The notes below the pieces were generated by a model, which saw only the letters and a list, made by a program, of their open reading frames with translations, was not told the DNA's origin and did not search any database. Source: Misgurnus anguillicaudatus (taxonomy: Eukaryota > Chordata > Actinopteri > Cypriniformes > Cobitidae). From it: a stretch of 64,000 nucleotides of DNA. Numbering within the stretch: the stretch's first letter is position 1; every line of letters starts with the position of its first letter. The DNA is taken from contig NC_073353.2 in the NCBI RefSeq assembly GCF_027580225.2, forward strand, positions 36,004,001 to 36,068,000, written 5' to 3'. Of the stretch, positions 21,961 through 32,968 are shown piece after piece. A program made the position numbers and the translations under genes.

Positions 21961-24508
21961 TGGACATGCAATAAAAAACCAATGGCTCAGATTCTTGTGT
22001 ATGCGCTTCAACTACTGTTGGAGTTAACTGCAGTGTGTTTGTTAAGGAGCAGGTGAGGAGAGAGCAGTGCTTTGAGGCTTTAGTCCATTAATAGGATCAG
22101 ACAGTTCTGTACTACACCACACTTCTCAAAGCACCTTGGGCCATGCCGGCCAAAGGCACCGGTGACCAATACACAAGGACCATGACCTCAGTGTCTATTC
22201 ATGCCTAATTATGGCTTTCACAAAGTCCCTTTTACTTTTCCATTGTTTGTTTTCTGGCTCTGGAACGTTCGTAACAGATTACATCAGTTCAGCATTTCTA
22301 CCTGCACTGTGTTTGTAACTTCCAGCACCTGTTTTTTCTTATATTAGGGAGTATCTAAAAAGTACAAGCCGTACATTTTAAGAAAGTTTAAATAATAGCA
22401 TTTCCCTTAGATTCTGAACCAATATAAAACTTTCTGTTGACCCTGATAGATGACTTGTACATGTATCACGTATCATATCAGTAGTTTTCAGGATTGTTTA
22501 CTGAGAGTGTCACATTGGTACTGGGCAGACATTCCCTATCAACTTATCAGATTTAGGGCTGGGGTGATAATTTTTTGTCAACCTATCATTGATTTTAGCT
22601 GTTATTAATGGTAGACATACAGCCTGGAATCAGCAGGGATCTGGTAATATGGTATTGCATTGATATCTGGGTTATGATGCAAGTAAAACTGTAATTCCCT
22701 TCTTTACTTATTTATTTTTTATTCTTCTATTTTATAAATGTAATTCTCTTATTTACTTATTTTGTGTGCTTATTTATATAGTGTGTGCAAACGTCAAATG
22801 CTGTTAGGCACGTTAGATGCTTCATCAAAAACATTTAATTACTTCCATTGACTGTAATAATCCAGAATGATTTTTGTATATACAAGTGTCGTGCAACAGA
22901 CGATATGGCCCTGACAGAGATTTGATCTACAGTCTGGGATAACATGAAGAGAAGCAAAACTGCGGCATGCAAAATCCTACCCATTACAGTTTTCCAAGCC
23001 AAGAATGTTTGGGAATCTATATTGATTTGACTTTTTGGTATGTAATGTGCCAAGACAACTGCATAATTGCATACATGTATATGCACATATAATTTTACCC
23101 CTAGTTAGAGGTATGTTTGAAAGGACTGCAGTTCAAGGAACAACAAAAGACCACATGTGCACCACCGGTTAAACATGTGTGAAGCATGTGAACTATTCTC
23201 CAGGCCAAATCTCTCCCTGCATTTTTCTTCATTTAATTGATGTCTTTTGTTTTCCAGATGCTTTTCACCATACGAAATATTAATTTCCATGCCTTCAGCT
23301 TTTCTCTATACTTTTTTTTCTCTATATTTTCTCAAGCGACTTGCTGGGACATCACTCATTTCTCCTCAGCAGCTCGGTGGCCTGGGAAGTTTTTGCAAGT
23401 GCAGCAGTTCAGAAATTTCACGAAAGGCTGGGGAAAAAAACGCACGAGATGAATGATGCCCTGAGCTCTCTAAAGGAAAATATCCATATGTATTAATGAG
23501 CGCAGGTGTCCTTCTATACAAATGACCTGTCGTAGCTGATCATCACGACCAAAGCCCTTTTCAAACCACGACACGTTTTACAATCCTGTGGACAAAAATC
23601 AATATCACCAACGTCTATGATCTATATTTTATGTCTTTAGCAAATTCGCTGCATCTTTTAAAGGACAGGGTAAATGTAATTAAATGTCAGAGAGGTCGTG
23701 GGCAAAATCCCATTGGCAATGTAGTACAGGGGACTCAAATTGAGGATAGAAAGCAGAACTATGATGTAATTTCAGGGCCTGATGCATAAAATGGCTTTGG
23801 TCTTATTTCTGCTGTGATTTATTGTGTGATGTGATTTATTAATTTCTCAACTCATAGTCCACATTTCAGCTTTGTTCCTGACTGTCTAGTAAGGTCTATT
23901 AGGGCTATTTGATCAGAGAGGTAATGTCAGATATAGTTTTTTAGGGATGTGAGTGGGTGATGACTTTTTGCTTTGTTTTTCCATGGAGCCTCCGGTTTAT
24001 GATGTCTTGAGATGCTTTCATCTGTTTTGTCATTAATTGTCGTTGCAAAAACCTGTATCCGAGCCCTCTTAAAAGTATCTCATTATTTTCTTTGCTGAGG
24101 TGAGACCAGACCGTGTTTCCATTTTAGACAAAGTCCATTTGTCATTGAGGGGCCATTGAGGAATTACCCACAATACCTTGTGGCAGTGGGTGCCACCGGG
24201 GCTCCAAATTACCTCGTCACAGCTGCCGTTGTTCTGCACAGTTGACCCGAGCTCTGACTGAATTGATTAGATCCTCGGGCTGAAGTGACGATGTGTTTAA
24301 AGCGAGATGATGGAGAATGTCACCATAATGGATTATGCAGACAATTTATTGGTGGTGTCTTGCATGTAAAATATGAACACTGAATATTGATTTTTGGAAT
24401 AGAAATGCATGTCATTTATTTTGGGAACCGTATAGCAAAACAGAATCCTATGGTAAATTTACATTCACCAATGTGTTAAAATTGAAACATCTTTCATTGC
24501 ATTTCATT
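21961..24508. other. No gene seen; possible conserved block near 24120-24340
   Basis: Mostly unique sequence. A GGGCTGGGGTGATAA fragment near 22557 resembles a hAT end but has no partner. The stretch 24120-24340 has balanced composition without repeats or frames and might be a conserved non-coding element; that is a guess. Confidence 0.25.
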
Positions 24509-24871
24509 TAGGGATGCACTGATATGGAAATTTTGGCCGATACCGATAACTCTTTAAATTTGGGGGCCGATAACCGATATCTATAGGCCGATAAATATTC
24601 ATATTATTTTCACAATGAAAAAGTCGCAGACGGCGGACATCTTGTCTTTGCGCTAGACTAGCATACTCTTCTTAAGCCCGCAACACGTGTCATCTTCGTG
24701 CAATGTCACAGAAAGCACCAATCAAAACTCCACATGGCCAGCAATGAGCAAGTGGTTCAACAAACCAAAATAATCCATAATTTATCGGCTTTCATTTATC
24801 GGCCTAATTTTGCTATCAGACCGATAATATTAAAAATAAGCAGTTATCGGCCGATATATCGTGCATTCCTA
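24509..24871. mobile_element. hAT MITE with perfect 8-bp TSD
   Basis: Ends TAGGGATGCACTGATATGG and the complement of TAGGAATGCACGATATATCG. The target duplication ATTTCATT is perfect (24501-24508 and 24872-24879). Subterminal GGCCGATA/TATCGGCC motifs repeat at both ends. It is 363 bp and non-coding. Confidence 0.9.
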
Positions 24872-24885
24872 ATTTCATTGCATAG

Positions 24886-25060
24886 GCGGCAGTGGTTCAT
24901 GTAGGTTGTCTACAAACCGGAAGGTTGGTGGTTCAATCCCCAGCTCGTCCTTGGGCAAGACACCGAACCCCAGCTGCTCCGGACTAGCTGGATGCGCCTT
25001 GCAATGCTGACACCACCGTCAGTGTATGAATGGGTGGCTATTTGTGTTTCCACGAACTTG
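24886..25060 (+). mobile_element. SINE fragment, same family as 18377
   Basis: The sequence shares GTAGGTTGTCTACAAAC, GGAAGGTTGG and GGTTCAATCCCC with the SINE at 18377, then runs to a GTGTATGAATGGGTGG motif. The 3' end is missing. It directly follows the hAT MITE. Confidence 0.65.
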
Positions 25061-25069
25061 AAGACATGT

Positions 25070-25183
25070 CACTGGGCGATATTTTTCATAGTTTGTGATG
25101 TGCACACCACCGCAGATCGCACTTCATAACCGCGATGGCGCTGCACCACTTCAGTGGTTATGACAACCGTCACCGCCCTAGTG
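25070..25183. mobile_element. Small hAT-like MITE
   Basis: Ends CACTGGGCGATATTT and the complement of CACTAGGGCGGTGACGG pair partly. The 114-bp interior has inverted CGCAGATCGCA/GGCGCTGC-type pieces. CATGT flanks occur on both sides but do not give a clean 8-bp duplication. Confidence 0.45.
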
Positions 25184-25240
25184 CCCATGTGACATGTTGT
25201 AAGTGACACAACTATTGCAGGACACTAACAATGTAATCGT

Positions 25241-25370
25241 CATTGTAGCTTTGCGTTAGGAGTGCAAAAGGTCACTGATTCAAACCCAGGGAACACACGA
25301 CTAGTAAAATGTAAACCCTGTAAGTCGCTTCGGATATAAGCAACTGCCAAATGCATAAATATAAATGTAT
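25241..25370 (+). mobile_element. HAmo-like SINE, uninterrupted
   Basis: Head CATTGTAGCTTTGCGTTAGG with B-box-like GGTCACTGATTCAAACCC, then GGAACACACGACTAG, then GTAAGTCGCTTCGGATA and a CTGCCAAATGCATAAAT tail. Nothing is inserted in the region between head and tail, unlike several other copies in this window. Confidence 0.75.
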
Positions 25371-27246
25371 GTTGGTAGTAGTGATTTTAGACAAACTCTC
25401 TCTTTCCATCAGCTTCACGTCCTGAATATATCCTTGATGGTATTAAAATGCCCTGGTACACAGAGTTCCCTGGTTTAGCACTCGTATACTCTTATGCAGT
25501 TCTTATGTAACCTCAAGCCGCTGGCTTCATGCAGTGTTTTTTTGTCAAAGCATTTGTAAGCACTGAAAAGCAGTATTAAAAGAGCACTCTTCTGGCTTCT
25601 GATGTCTCAATGAGCTTGTAAATGTTTCAAAACGATTTGGCACACAAGAGGCTTGTCATGAAAGAATGTAAAACATAAATATGGGACTTTATGTATTTAA
25701 TGACAGCTCAAGGGTAAGAAAGATAAACATAAGTAAGACCTCCCGGTAGAAAATAAATACTGGGGAACGTGCAAAAACATCCAGGTTTTCTGTTTGCTTT
25801 TGGGCGGATCAACCATTACCTCAGAAGTTCATTGTGAAGGTTGTGTTTGATCGGGATGGTGGTGGCTGTATGCTAATGATTGATCTGATTTACTTTTACA
25901 CTATTGTGAACCTTTCTAAAGTGATTTAACACCTCCAGCATCCTCTGGGCTCCTTGTGTCACCGGATTGCAGGCGAGGTTAATGAGGTTTTCTTCAAACA
26001 TAATTTCTGTCTGATGATAAACAGCAGATTGGAGGAACCCTTTGTGGATTTCAGTCGTTGCTTCAGGTACACGCTTGAAGTGTTGTGAATGTCCAGATGT
26101 TGTGGAAGTGTGAGTGAGAGAGAGATAAGCGTGCAGTCTGATGTTGATGTTGGAGTTTATGCTATGGAAAAAAGTCCGCTGGCCAAAATGCCTCTCTTGA
26201 CCCCTGTGGTCCACACTTTGGTTACATACTTCATAGACTTTGTGTTTAAGCATTATTGTAGATGGATGCAGATCTGCCATCTCGCGGTGTTTGGAAATTA
26301 AGTCCCTTTACTTCCATATCCAGCGGAAACGGCTGTTTGCTTTGGAGCCACCCACTGATTGGAGAGATGGGTGCTGGGCAGACCGGCAGCCAACTTAAAA
26401 TCCAACGCCCTCCTTTACATCACAGCAGTTTCCTGAATGCTTGTACAAAAGTCTGTGTGTGTTTTCTTCCTGTTTTTCCTTTACCTCATGCAGTAACCTC
26501 AAATCATTAGGTCTTAAGTTTGCTCTTGCTCCATTTTTCTATGTATATTTAGACCCTTTTGTGTTATTTAAACCTCAATTTTTGTTTTTATCAGTCAGAA
26601 TTACCCATCAGACAAACATTCAGTTTACTGTTTAGAAAAATTTTTACCCCGTCTGTGAAATCCAGGTTAAATAATCTAATGATGAGATTTGAAACCAACA
26701 GAAACTTTTGGTATTTTGCAGATCAAGATTTTTCTTCAGGATAACTCTCTGGTCTCCTTATGTCTTCTGAAATATAAATTAGACAAAAAAAGGAACATAC
26801 TTCAGCCAACTCAGTCCTACTACTTTCCCAGATCCTCTTTAAGAGCGTGGTGACAGAGATCCCTCTTCCCCACTTTCGCAATCTTTCTCTTTCACACACT
26901 CCTGTCCTACTTAACCGCAACGTTCGTAACACTAGCTGGAGCACCTCGCCAGATCCTGCATGGGAAAATCTCGGGAGCGTTGTTCTTCTGCCCCCAACAA
27001 GAGCAGTGAGGAGTGTTGAGAAAGAGATCTTATCCTCAGAGGTGTAACTTGTCTGGATTGTCACAGTTTTGTGCTGGACCTCGGTTATCAAAGGGTTTCG
27101 GTTTCTGCTGACAAGCAAAACATTTAGCTTCATTCACTTACATTCACATAGCAGGCTTTGTTGGAGCTGTGTGTTTTGTGTGCTCTTGTGAGGGTGTGTG
27201 TGTGACTGCATAAGTGAGAGATTGAGTGTGTGCGTGCTTGCATGTG
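25371..27246. other. No gene supported
   Basis: Minus-strand frames of 135 codons (25873-26280) and 136 codons (26723-27133) exist. In a 64-kb AT-rich window a few frames of this size are expected by chance, and neither has recognised domains or good exon borders. Confidence 0.3.
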
Positions 27247-27264
27247 TTAGGGTTAGGGTTAGGG
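27247..27264 (+). repeat. Three perfect TTAGGG units
   Basis: Three consecutive TTAGGG hexamers, followed by TTACTG. It is a very short interstitial telomere-like run and sits just before a longer array that is rich in GGTTAG. Confidence 0.8.
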
Positions 27265-27351
27265 TTACTGAATGTTTTTATTACTTCCACATTTCGAGTA
27301 CGCGAGCGAGTGGTTTGCAATTACTGAATGCTTTTATTACTTTCAAATTTC

Positions 27352-28207
27352 GAGTGAGTGAGTGAGTGAGTGAGTGGGTTAGTGAGTGAGTGAGTGGGTT
27401 AGTGAGTGAGTGAGTGGGTTAGTGAGTGAGTGAGTGAGTGGGTTAGTGAGTGAGTGAGTGGGTTAGTGAGTGAGTGAGTGAGTGGGTTAGTGAGTGAGTG
27501 AGTGAGTGGGTTAGTGAGTGAGTGAGTGGGTTAGTGAGTGAGTGAGTGAGTGAGTGGGTTAGTGAGTGAGTGAGTGAGTGGGTTAGTGAGTGAGTGAGTG
27601 AGTGGGTTAGTGAGTGAGTGGGTTAGTGAGTGAGTGAGTGAGTGGGTTAGTGAGTGAGTGAGTGGGTTAGCGAGCGGGTGAGCGAGTGAGTGGGTTAGTG
27701 AGTGAGTGAGCGGGTTAGTGAGTGAGTGAGTGAGTGAGTGAGTGGGTTAGTGAGTGAGTGAGTGAGTGGGTTAGTGAATGAGTGAGTGAGTGGGTTAGTG
27801 AGTGAGTGAGTGGGCTAGTGAGCGAGCGGGTGAGCCGGTTAGCGAGCGAGTGAGCAAGTTAGCGAGCGGGTTAGCGGGCGAGCGAGCGGGTTAGCGGGCG
27901 AGCGAGCGGGTTAGCGGGCGAGCGAGCGGGTTAGCGGGCGAGCGAGCGGGTTGGTGAGTGGGTGGGTTGGTGAGTGGGTGGGTTGGTGAGTGGGTGGGTT
28001 GGTGAGTGGGTGGGTTGGTGAGTGAGTGGGTTAGTTAGTGAGCAAGTGAGTGGATTGCAATTACTGAATTTTTTATTACTTCCAAATTTTGAGTGAGTGA
28101 GTAAGCGAGCGAGCGAGTGAGTGAGTATTTGAGTGAGTTAGTTAGTGAGTTAGTAAGTAATTGGGTGAGTTAGTAAGTAATTGAGTGAGTGAGTGAGTTA
28201 GTAAGTG
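27352..28207. repeat. (GTGA)n array punctuated by GGTTAG
   Basis: Runs of GTGA/GAGT of varying length are separated by GGGTTAGTGAG. From about 27820-27950 the units change to CpG-rich GCGGGCGAGCGAGCGGGTTA. At 27950-28025 they become GGTTGGTGAGTGGGTG. A flanking motif TTACTGAAT followed by TTTATTACTT is present at 27265, 27322 and 28062, so the array grew between copies of a short direct repeat. Confidence 0.9.
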
Positions 28208-29370
28208 AGGTCCTGTCATGGGGGACATTTGGTGCAAGCTGCACTGTAAGTTTGTTTTAGCCCAACCTCTGAAATCTGTGGATTAGCAAAAGTTTGGTAA
28301 GAGCCATGTCACAGTATCAAATCAATAAAAAAAATGATATAGCGCTTTTCACAATTGTTTATTGTTATAAAGCAGCTTTACATGGAATAGAAACAAAAAA
28401 AACAGAAAAATCAAGAAACAATGAGAGCATGGCAATTTTGAATATAGTATAGAATGAAGTACATGGAGGTGTTCAAATTTATTTCCACGTAGAATAATAT
28501 CATAAGTAATATTAAAATGTATTGAAGTAGTGAAAGCTTTAAGATTGTAATTGGACCATTATAATAAATGCAGTAGTAAGGTAGTGGTACAAGAAAGACC
28601 CAAATTAAGCTAATGTCAACGTCATACAGCTTCTTGACAAATAACCCATTTGAGTCATCTACTGAGCTTTCATGCCCCCTGAAGGTCTAAATCAGTGTTG
28701 AGGTGGCAGAGTTTGTGAACGCCCCTGGCCTGAGAAGTGCAGATTTCACCTGGTGGCTTCCACGAGCCCCAGCTGTCCCGTCCAGCTGCTTTCTGCACAC
28801 CATCTAGTCTTAAATCTCTAGAGAGTTGACCCAAATAGCAAGCTTCAGGGAATATTGAAACGCAGGATCAACAAACCACCCCAATCTGTCAAATGCAAGT
28901 AAAGAGTGTGGGTGCAAAACAGATCTGGATTTTTAGGTCTTAGGAATGAGATGTTGCTTTACAAACATGCTTAGTTCACCACTGACCTGTTACTCCGCAT
29001 CACTCTGGTTTTCGTAACCTTCATTATGGTAGTCCTGTGAGAATTGATGTGATTGATTGTTTTGGCTCCCCAGTAGGAACAAGCGGTTGTTTTCTTAAGA
29101 AACCGTATTATTGTACCTAGTTTGTGCACTGCAAATTCAAACCAGCAGTGCTGTAGTGCCTTGACCAAAATTTGCTAGTAAGGAAAAAAAAAGTGCAATT
29201 ACGAAGAGAAGCTTTGTTTTCTTCTTTAACAGCTCCTGACTCAATGCAATCCTCTTTTGGAGTCAGCGAATCTACGACAGCTTCTATTGTGTCGTAGTAT
29301 TTTCACTTACACCCGCGTTAATGACTCTTGCTAATGGGCCGAAGCTTCCCCTCTCTTGCGGTGTAACTAG
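28208..29370. other. Retroposon-like debris, no gene supported
   Basis: A segment at about 28336-28390 with ATAGCGCTTTTCACAATTG and AAAGCAGCTTTACATGG resembles the 3' part of a common fish SINE/LINE family, but no head or TSD is visible. The stretch 28640-28830 has balanced composition and splice-like GTGAAATC on the minus strand, without convincing frames. Confidence 0.3.
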
Positions 29371-29913
29371 AGAATAAGAGAAGGTCATGCGTCTGTTAAA
29401 GGAATCCATTTCTTCTGCACTTACGGAGCAATACCCAGCTATCGCACGTCCCCCGATACCTATGCTTTCACCACAGGAGCAGATATTGTGGATATCGCAG
29501 AGGAGTTCATTTACCAAGGTACACTTTGTGCGGTTGTTTACACGTTTCTGATATGTTTGCCAGTTTGTTCTGTGCCTGTACTCGCGACGCTGCCCGGTGA
29601 CTTGTGGGAAACGGAGGATATTAGCCAGGAATCTTTAAATAAATTTAATATCCGACTCGGCTGTCGGAAGTTCACACTCGGGGCAGCAGCAGTAATTTTC
29701 CCCTCATGTCTTTTTTGCCTTGTAATGGCCCTATATTTCCTGCTGGATCTGCCAGCGGCATTGCTCGGAGAGGAAGGGGGGTGGGAACAGCCTGGCAGCG
29801 GAGATGGGCACCATAGTTCTTCATACGATGCTCTGCAGACTGAAAACAGACCGATTCCCTGTGGGCAAAATAGTCTGTCTGGATCCCTCTCTTTTCTCTC
29901 TCTCTCTCTCTAG
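29371..29913 (+). other. Candidate coding frame, two hydrophobic segments
   Basis: A frame opens after TAG at 29368-29370 and stays open for about 180 codons to TAG at 29911-29913. The first ATG in it is at 29488, giving 141 codons. Predicted hydrophobic stretches are around LCAVVYTFLICLPVC and around CLFCLVMALYFLLDLPAALL, with a polar segment between. An acceptor-like CTTTCACCACAG precedes 29476. The C-terminal part is serine/leucine-rich because it runs into a CT repeat. I do not recognise a family. Length alone is mildly unusual for this base composition, so this may be a chance frame, a conserved non-coding block or a small membrane-protein exon. Confidence 0.2.
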
Positions 29914-30112
29914 TCTTTCCTTAACTTAAAGGTTCTGTCGCCGGAGGAAGTGTTCTGAAGTCTGGTGATGACTGACAGGGACAATGCCTCCGTTCGTCTA
30001 TGCATTCCATGTGCACTGTACTGTACCATCATCTCCGCAGCTTTCTGCATGCAGTCTTTCATACATGCAGTAAAAAATAATTTTTCTGTCTAGATTGGGG
30101 TTTTGTAAGTAA

Positions 30113-30770
30113 GGGATAATGTAGAGGCAGCCGGTAGTTATTGGGAAATAAGCCCCGACAGTGTGATCAGGACCCGACGCGAAGCGGAGGGTCTTGTATC
30201 ACACTGAAGGGGGTTATTTCCCAATAACTACCGGCTGCCTCTACATTATCCCGCTTATTACACGGCTTCTTGCCACATAAGAAAAAAAACTGGACATGAA
30301 TATGAATTTGAAACATTTTATTGGCATATTTGTTTTAACTTAACATTTTTATCCTTCCGCGAAACTTTGCACAGATGCATAAAATGATCGTAATACCTTA
30401 TTAAGATCCTCTGCTTCATACTGTCTCCATTTTTTCTCTTTTAGCCAGTCTTTGAGAAGTTTTAATGCCCATTCTGTATTTTTTTGTGTGTTGGCTTCGT
30501 AGCTGTCATGCTCTATTTTGTCAAGTTCAGTCTCAGTAAGCTGTCTGTCTCTTGTCGTGGTTGTCGAGTGTTTGTCACAAGATGGCGCCAGACAGAAAGT
30601 AATCTTTATTGATCTTTATTGGCGCGGAGCGATTTTACTCGTGCAAGTAGTACCGGCTATGCGTTATTATTTTGGAGCGGTTATTATTTGAAAAGAACGA
30701 ACCTGCAAATGTCTCAACTGACCAATCAGAATCAAGCATTCCAGAGCGCCGTGTAATAAATTCTGTTAAT
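30113..30770. mobile_element. MITE-like element with a perfect 38-bp-arm hairpin
   Basis: Arms at 30113-30150 and 30215-30252 are perfect complements (38/38) starting GGGATAATGTAGAGG. Inside, GTGTGAT/ATCACAC and GACCC/GGGTC continue the stem. TTATTACACGGC at about 30257 pairs with GCCGTGTAATAA at 30748-30759, which probably marks the other element end. The interior includes AAGATGGCGCC at 30580. It is non-coding, and the outer boundaries are approximate. Confidence 0.65.
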
Positions 30771-30796
30771 ATAGCTTTTATGGTTCAGTGAGGGTC

Positions 30797-31183
30797 TTAA
30801 AGGTGCAGTGTTTAATTTTTAGAAGGATCTCTCAACAGAAATGGAAAATAATATACAAAACTATATGATCAGTGGTGTATAAAGACCTTTTATAATGAAC
30901 CGTTATGTTTTTATTACCTTAGAATGAGATGGTTTTATCTACATACACCGAGGGTCCCCTTACATGGAAGTCGCCATTTTGTGCAGCCATGTTTTTACAG
31001 AAGCCCTTAACGGACAAACTTTTTTATACCAAGTTGTCTCCGACGATGACATGTTTGCCCGTGGCGGCTAACGTAGCTTCTCTATGCATGCAAAAGTAAG
31101 GTGTGAGCAGTGGACTGAGCCGTTGGTTGCAATGCGCAACCTCGCCACTAGATGCCACAAAAATTTACACACTGCACCTTTAA
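30797..31183. mobile_element. TTAA-flanked MITE
   Basis: Starts TTAAAGGTGCAGTGT and ends with its complement ACACTGCACCTTTAA. The TTAA at 30797-30800 and 31180-31183 is the target duplication, as used by piggyBac and Kolobok. It contains GTCGCCATTTTGTGC and GCGCAACCTCGCC. It is 387 bp with no frame. Its right TTAA is shared with the next element. Confidence 0.85.
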
Positions 31184-31872
31184 AGGGATAGTTTACCCAG
31201 AAATGAAAATTTTCTCATTTACTCATATTGTTTACAAACCTGTATAAATTTCTTTGTTCTGATGAACACAAAGGTAGACATTTTGTATAGTAGTCTTTTC
31301 TCCTACTATGGAAGTAAATGGGGCTCATGATCGGTTTGGTTTAGGCATGGGCCGGTTAACGGTTTCAAGGTATACCGTGGTTTTAAAGAGTCAACGTTTC
31401 AAAACCACTAAATTTTATGTGATACCGATTTCAAGGTATAAGCTGTGTTTACACAAAAATAATAAAATATTTAAGTCATTTAATTGATTTTAATGTTTAA
31501 TATTAATACATTTTAATGTAATAATTTTTGAAAGAATATTATAATTTAAGGCTGTATTTTTGCCTGGCATACATGTTGTATGTTGCTTAAAAATAAAATG
31601 TATTGTGTCCAGTTGAAAAGTTGTTGTTTTTATATGCAGACATTTGAAAATAACACATTTTAGTGTTGCAATGGCTCTGCAACACCATGCAATCGTGGTA
31701 TTTTTGCTGAAGGTTATCATACTGTCAAAATGTCATACCCGCTCATGGTTACAAACATTCCTTAAAAATATCTTCCTTCGTTTTTATCTTAACAAATCAA
31801 TTTAAACAGGTTTGTAACAAAATCAGAGTAAAAAAAGACTAATTTCAATTTTTGGGTGAACTATCCCTTTAA
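31180..31872. mobile_element. TTAA-flanked MITE with a nested hAT-like insert
   Basis: Ends TTAAAGGGATAGTTTACCC and the complement of TTAAAGGGATAGTTCACCC, with TTAA at 31180-31183 and 31869-31872. The interior is interrupted by a foreign segment at about 31345-31742. Sequence on both sides of that segment (ATGATCGGTTTGG and GGTTACAAACATTCC) joins into one continuous stretch when the insert is removed. Confidence 0.8.
31345..31742. mobile_element. hAT-like insert inside a TTAA MITE
   Basis: The left edge TAGGCATGGGCCGGTTAACG and the complement of the right edge CATGAGCGGGTATGAC agree partly. Internal AAGGTATACCGTGG and AAACCACTAAA-type motifs resemble the element at 2675. GGTT occurs on both flanks, but a full 8-bp duplication is not readable. 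Confidence 0.5.
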
Positions 31873-32315
31873 AGGTGTCACTATTTTACTAGTAGGTGTG
31901 TGGTGTTGGAAATCACTTAATGATGTTGCTACAAGTTTTCTATGCTTTGCTGTTCATGGCATTATTACAAATTTTATGTAACTACTCTTTTATAAATTTT
32001 CTTCTTTTAATGGATAGAAAGGTTTTGTTTAGTCAAATATGATGCCTGTTATTTATCATAATAATTGACTAAATGTCTGATAGTTGAAGATAAAGTATTA
32101 ACCGTTTTATTAGATTATAATCTATTTATGAGGACAATAAAATTTGCTATAATACCATACATTTTGTTTTCTGTCATTTATTTATTTAAAACAATGCGAC
32201 ATTGTCAAAAAGCACTATATAAATAAATTTGGATTGACTTGACTGTGTTTCTGTTAGTCAGAGCACTAGCACCCCCATTAGGACAGAGTTGGTATTGCAC
32301 CTCCAGGCTTCAACC
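31873..32315. other. No gene; retroposon-tail fragment
   Basis: Near 32205-32245 the motif AAAGCACTATATAAATAAAT followed by TTGGATTGACTTGACTG resembles the 3' tail of a fish SINE/LINE. No head is seen. The rest is unremarkable. Confidence 0.35.
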
Positions 32316-32795
32316 ATAATTTACATTTTGGCAGATGCTTTCCAAAGCTACTTACAATGCATTCAAGCTATACACTGTCAGAAAAAAGGTTTGAAACTTT
32401 TCTGTCATTGGGGTTGTAACCTATGTTTTCGTTTTACCTTTACAGTAATACAAAACAGAATACAATTTTGGGTAGATTACTGTACCTTAAATACCTACAT
32501 TGTTAGAAAAAATTGTCAAAATATGTCCCCTAGCTGTCACTGGGTTAAAAAAAGTCCTAATATTGACCATTAGGTACAGATATGTAAACATTTAGTACCA
32601 ATATGTACATTTGAGATACTATTATGTTTTTTTGAGGTACAAATAAGCTCTATTTTTTTGAAAGGGTACAGCCCCAGCGACAGCTGGGGTACATATTCTG
32701 ACTTTTTTTTCTGACAGTGTACATTTGTGTATCAGTAAGTGTGTTCCCTGGAATCAAACCCATGACATTTGCATTGCTAACACAACGCTGTCCCA
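32316..32795 (-). mobile_element. HAmo-like SINE split by a TA-target MITE
   Basis: On the minus strand the head (32721-32795) has GGTTTGATTCCAGGGAACAC and the tail (32316-32372) has GCATTGTAAGTAGC and GCATCTGCCAAAATG. A MITE at 32373-32719 interrupts it between head and tail. The 5' end is cut off by a second MITE of the same type from about 32796. Confidence 0.75.
32373..32719. mobile_element. Tc1/mariner-like MITE, TA target, in a SINE
   Basis: Ends CACTGTCAGAAAAAA and its complement TTTTTTTCTGACAGTG lie inside TA (32371-32372 and 32720-32721). Internal GGTACA/TGTACC motifs are repeated, and GCTGTCACTGGG occurs near 32535. It is non-coding. The target TA is part of TGTATA in the SINE. Confidence 0.85.
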
Positions 32796-32968
32796 GTCCC
32801 AGAATAAAGATACAAGAAGGTGCAAAAGTTGTAACTGGGGCAGTACCTTTTTTAAAAAGTAAAATTTTGTTTCTAAAAGCTGGTACATATTAGGACCTTT
32901 TTTAAAGGTACAGTGTTTTAAAGGTACCGTCCTTGTCCCAACTTATGTACCTCTTTTCTGAGAGTGTA
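32796..32968. mobile_element. Second Tc1/mariner-like MITE fragment
   Basis: The sequence has GTTGTAACTGGGGCAGTACC, repeated GGTACAT/AGGACC motifs and an end TCTGAGAGTGTAC, matching the family at 32373 and 60731. The left end is blurred where it meets the SINE. Confidence 0.6.

Noticed and set aside
25873..26280. 135-codon minus-strand frame
   Set aside because: No known motif and no good splice borders. A few such frames are expected by chance in 64 kb of this composition.
26723..27133. 136-codon minus-strand frame
   Set aside because: Same argument; it overlaps another + frame and has no family features.
27247..28207. Chromosome end (telomere)
   Set aside because: Only three TTAGGG units, followed by 36 kb of ordinary sequence. 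It is interstitial.
28737..28810. Minus-strand exon ending at GTGAAATC
   Set aside because: The donor is good, but no convincing acceptor or protein similarity, and two frames are equally open.
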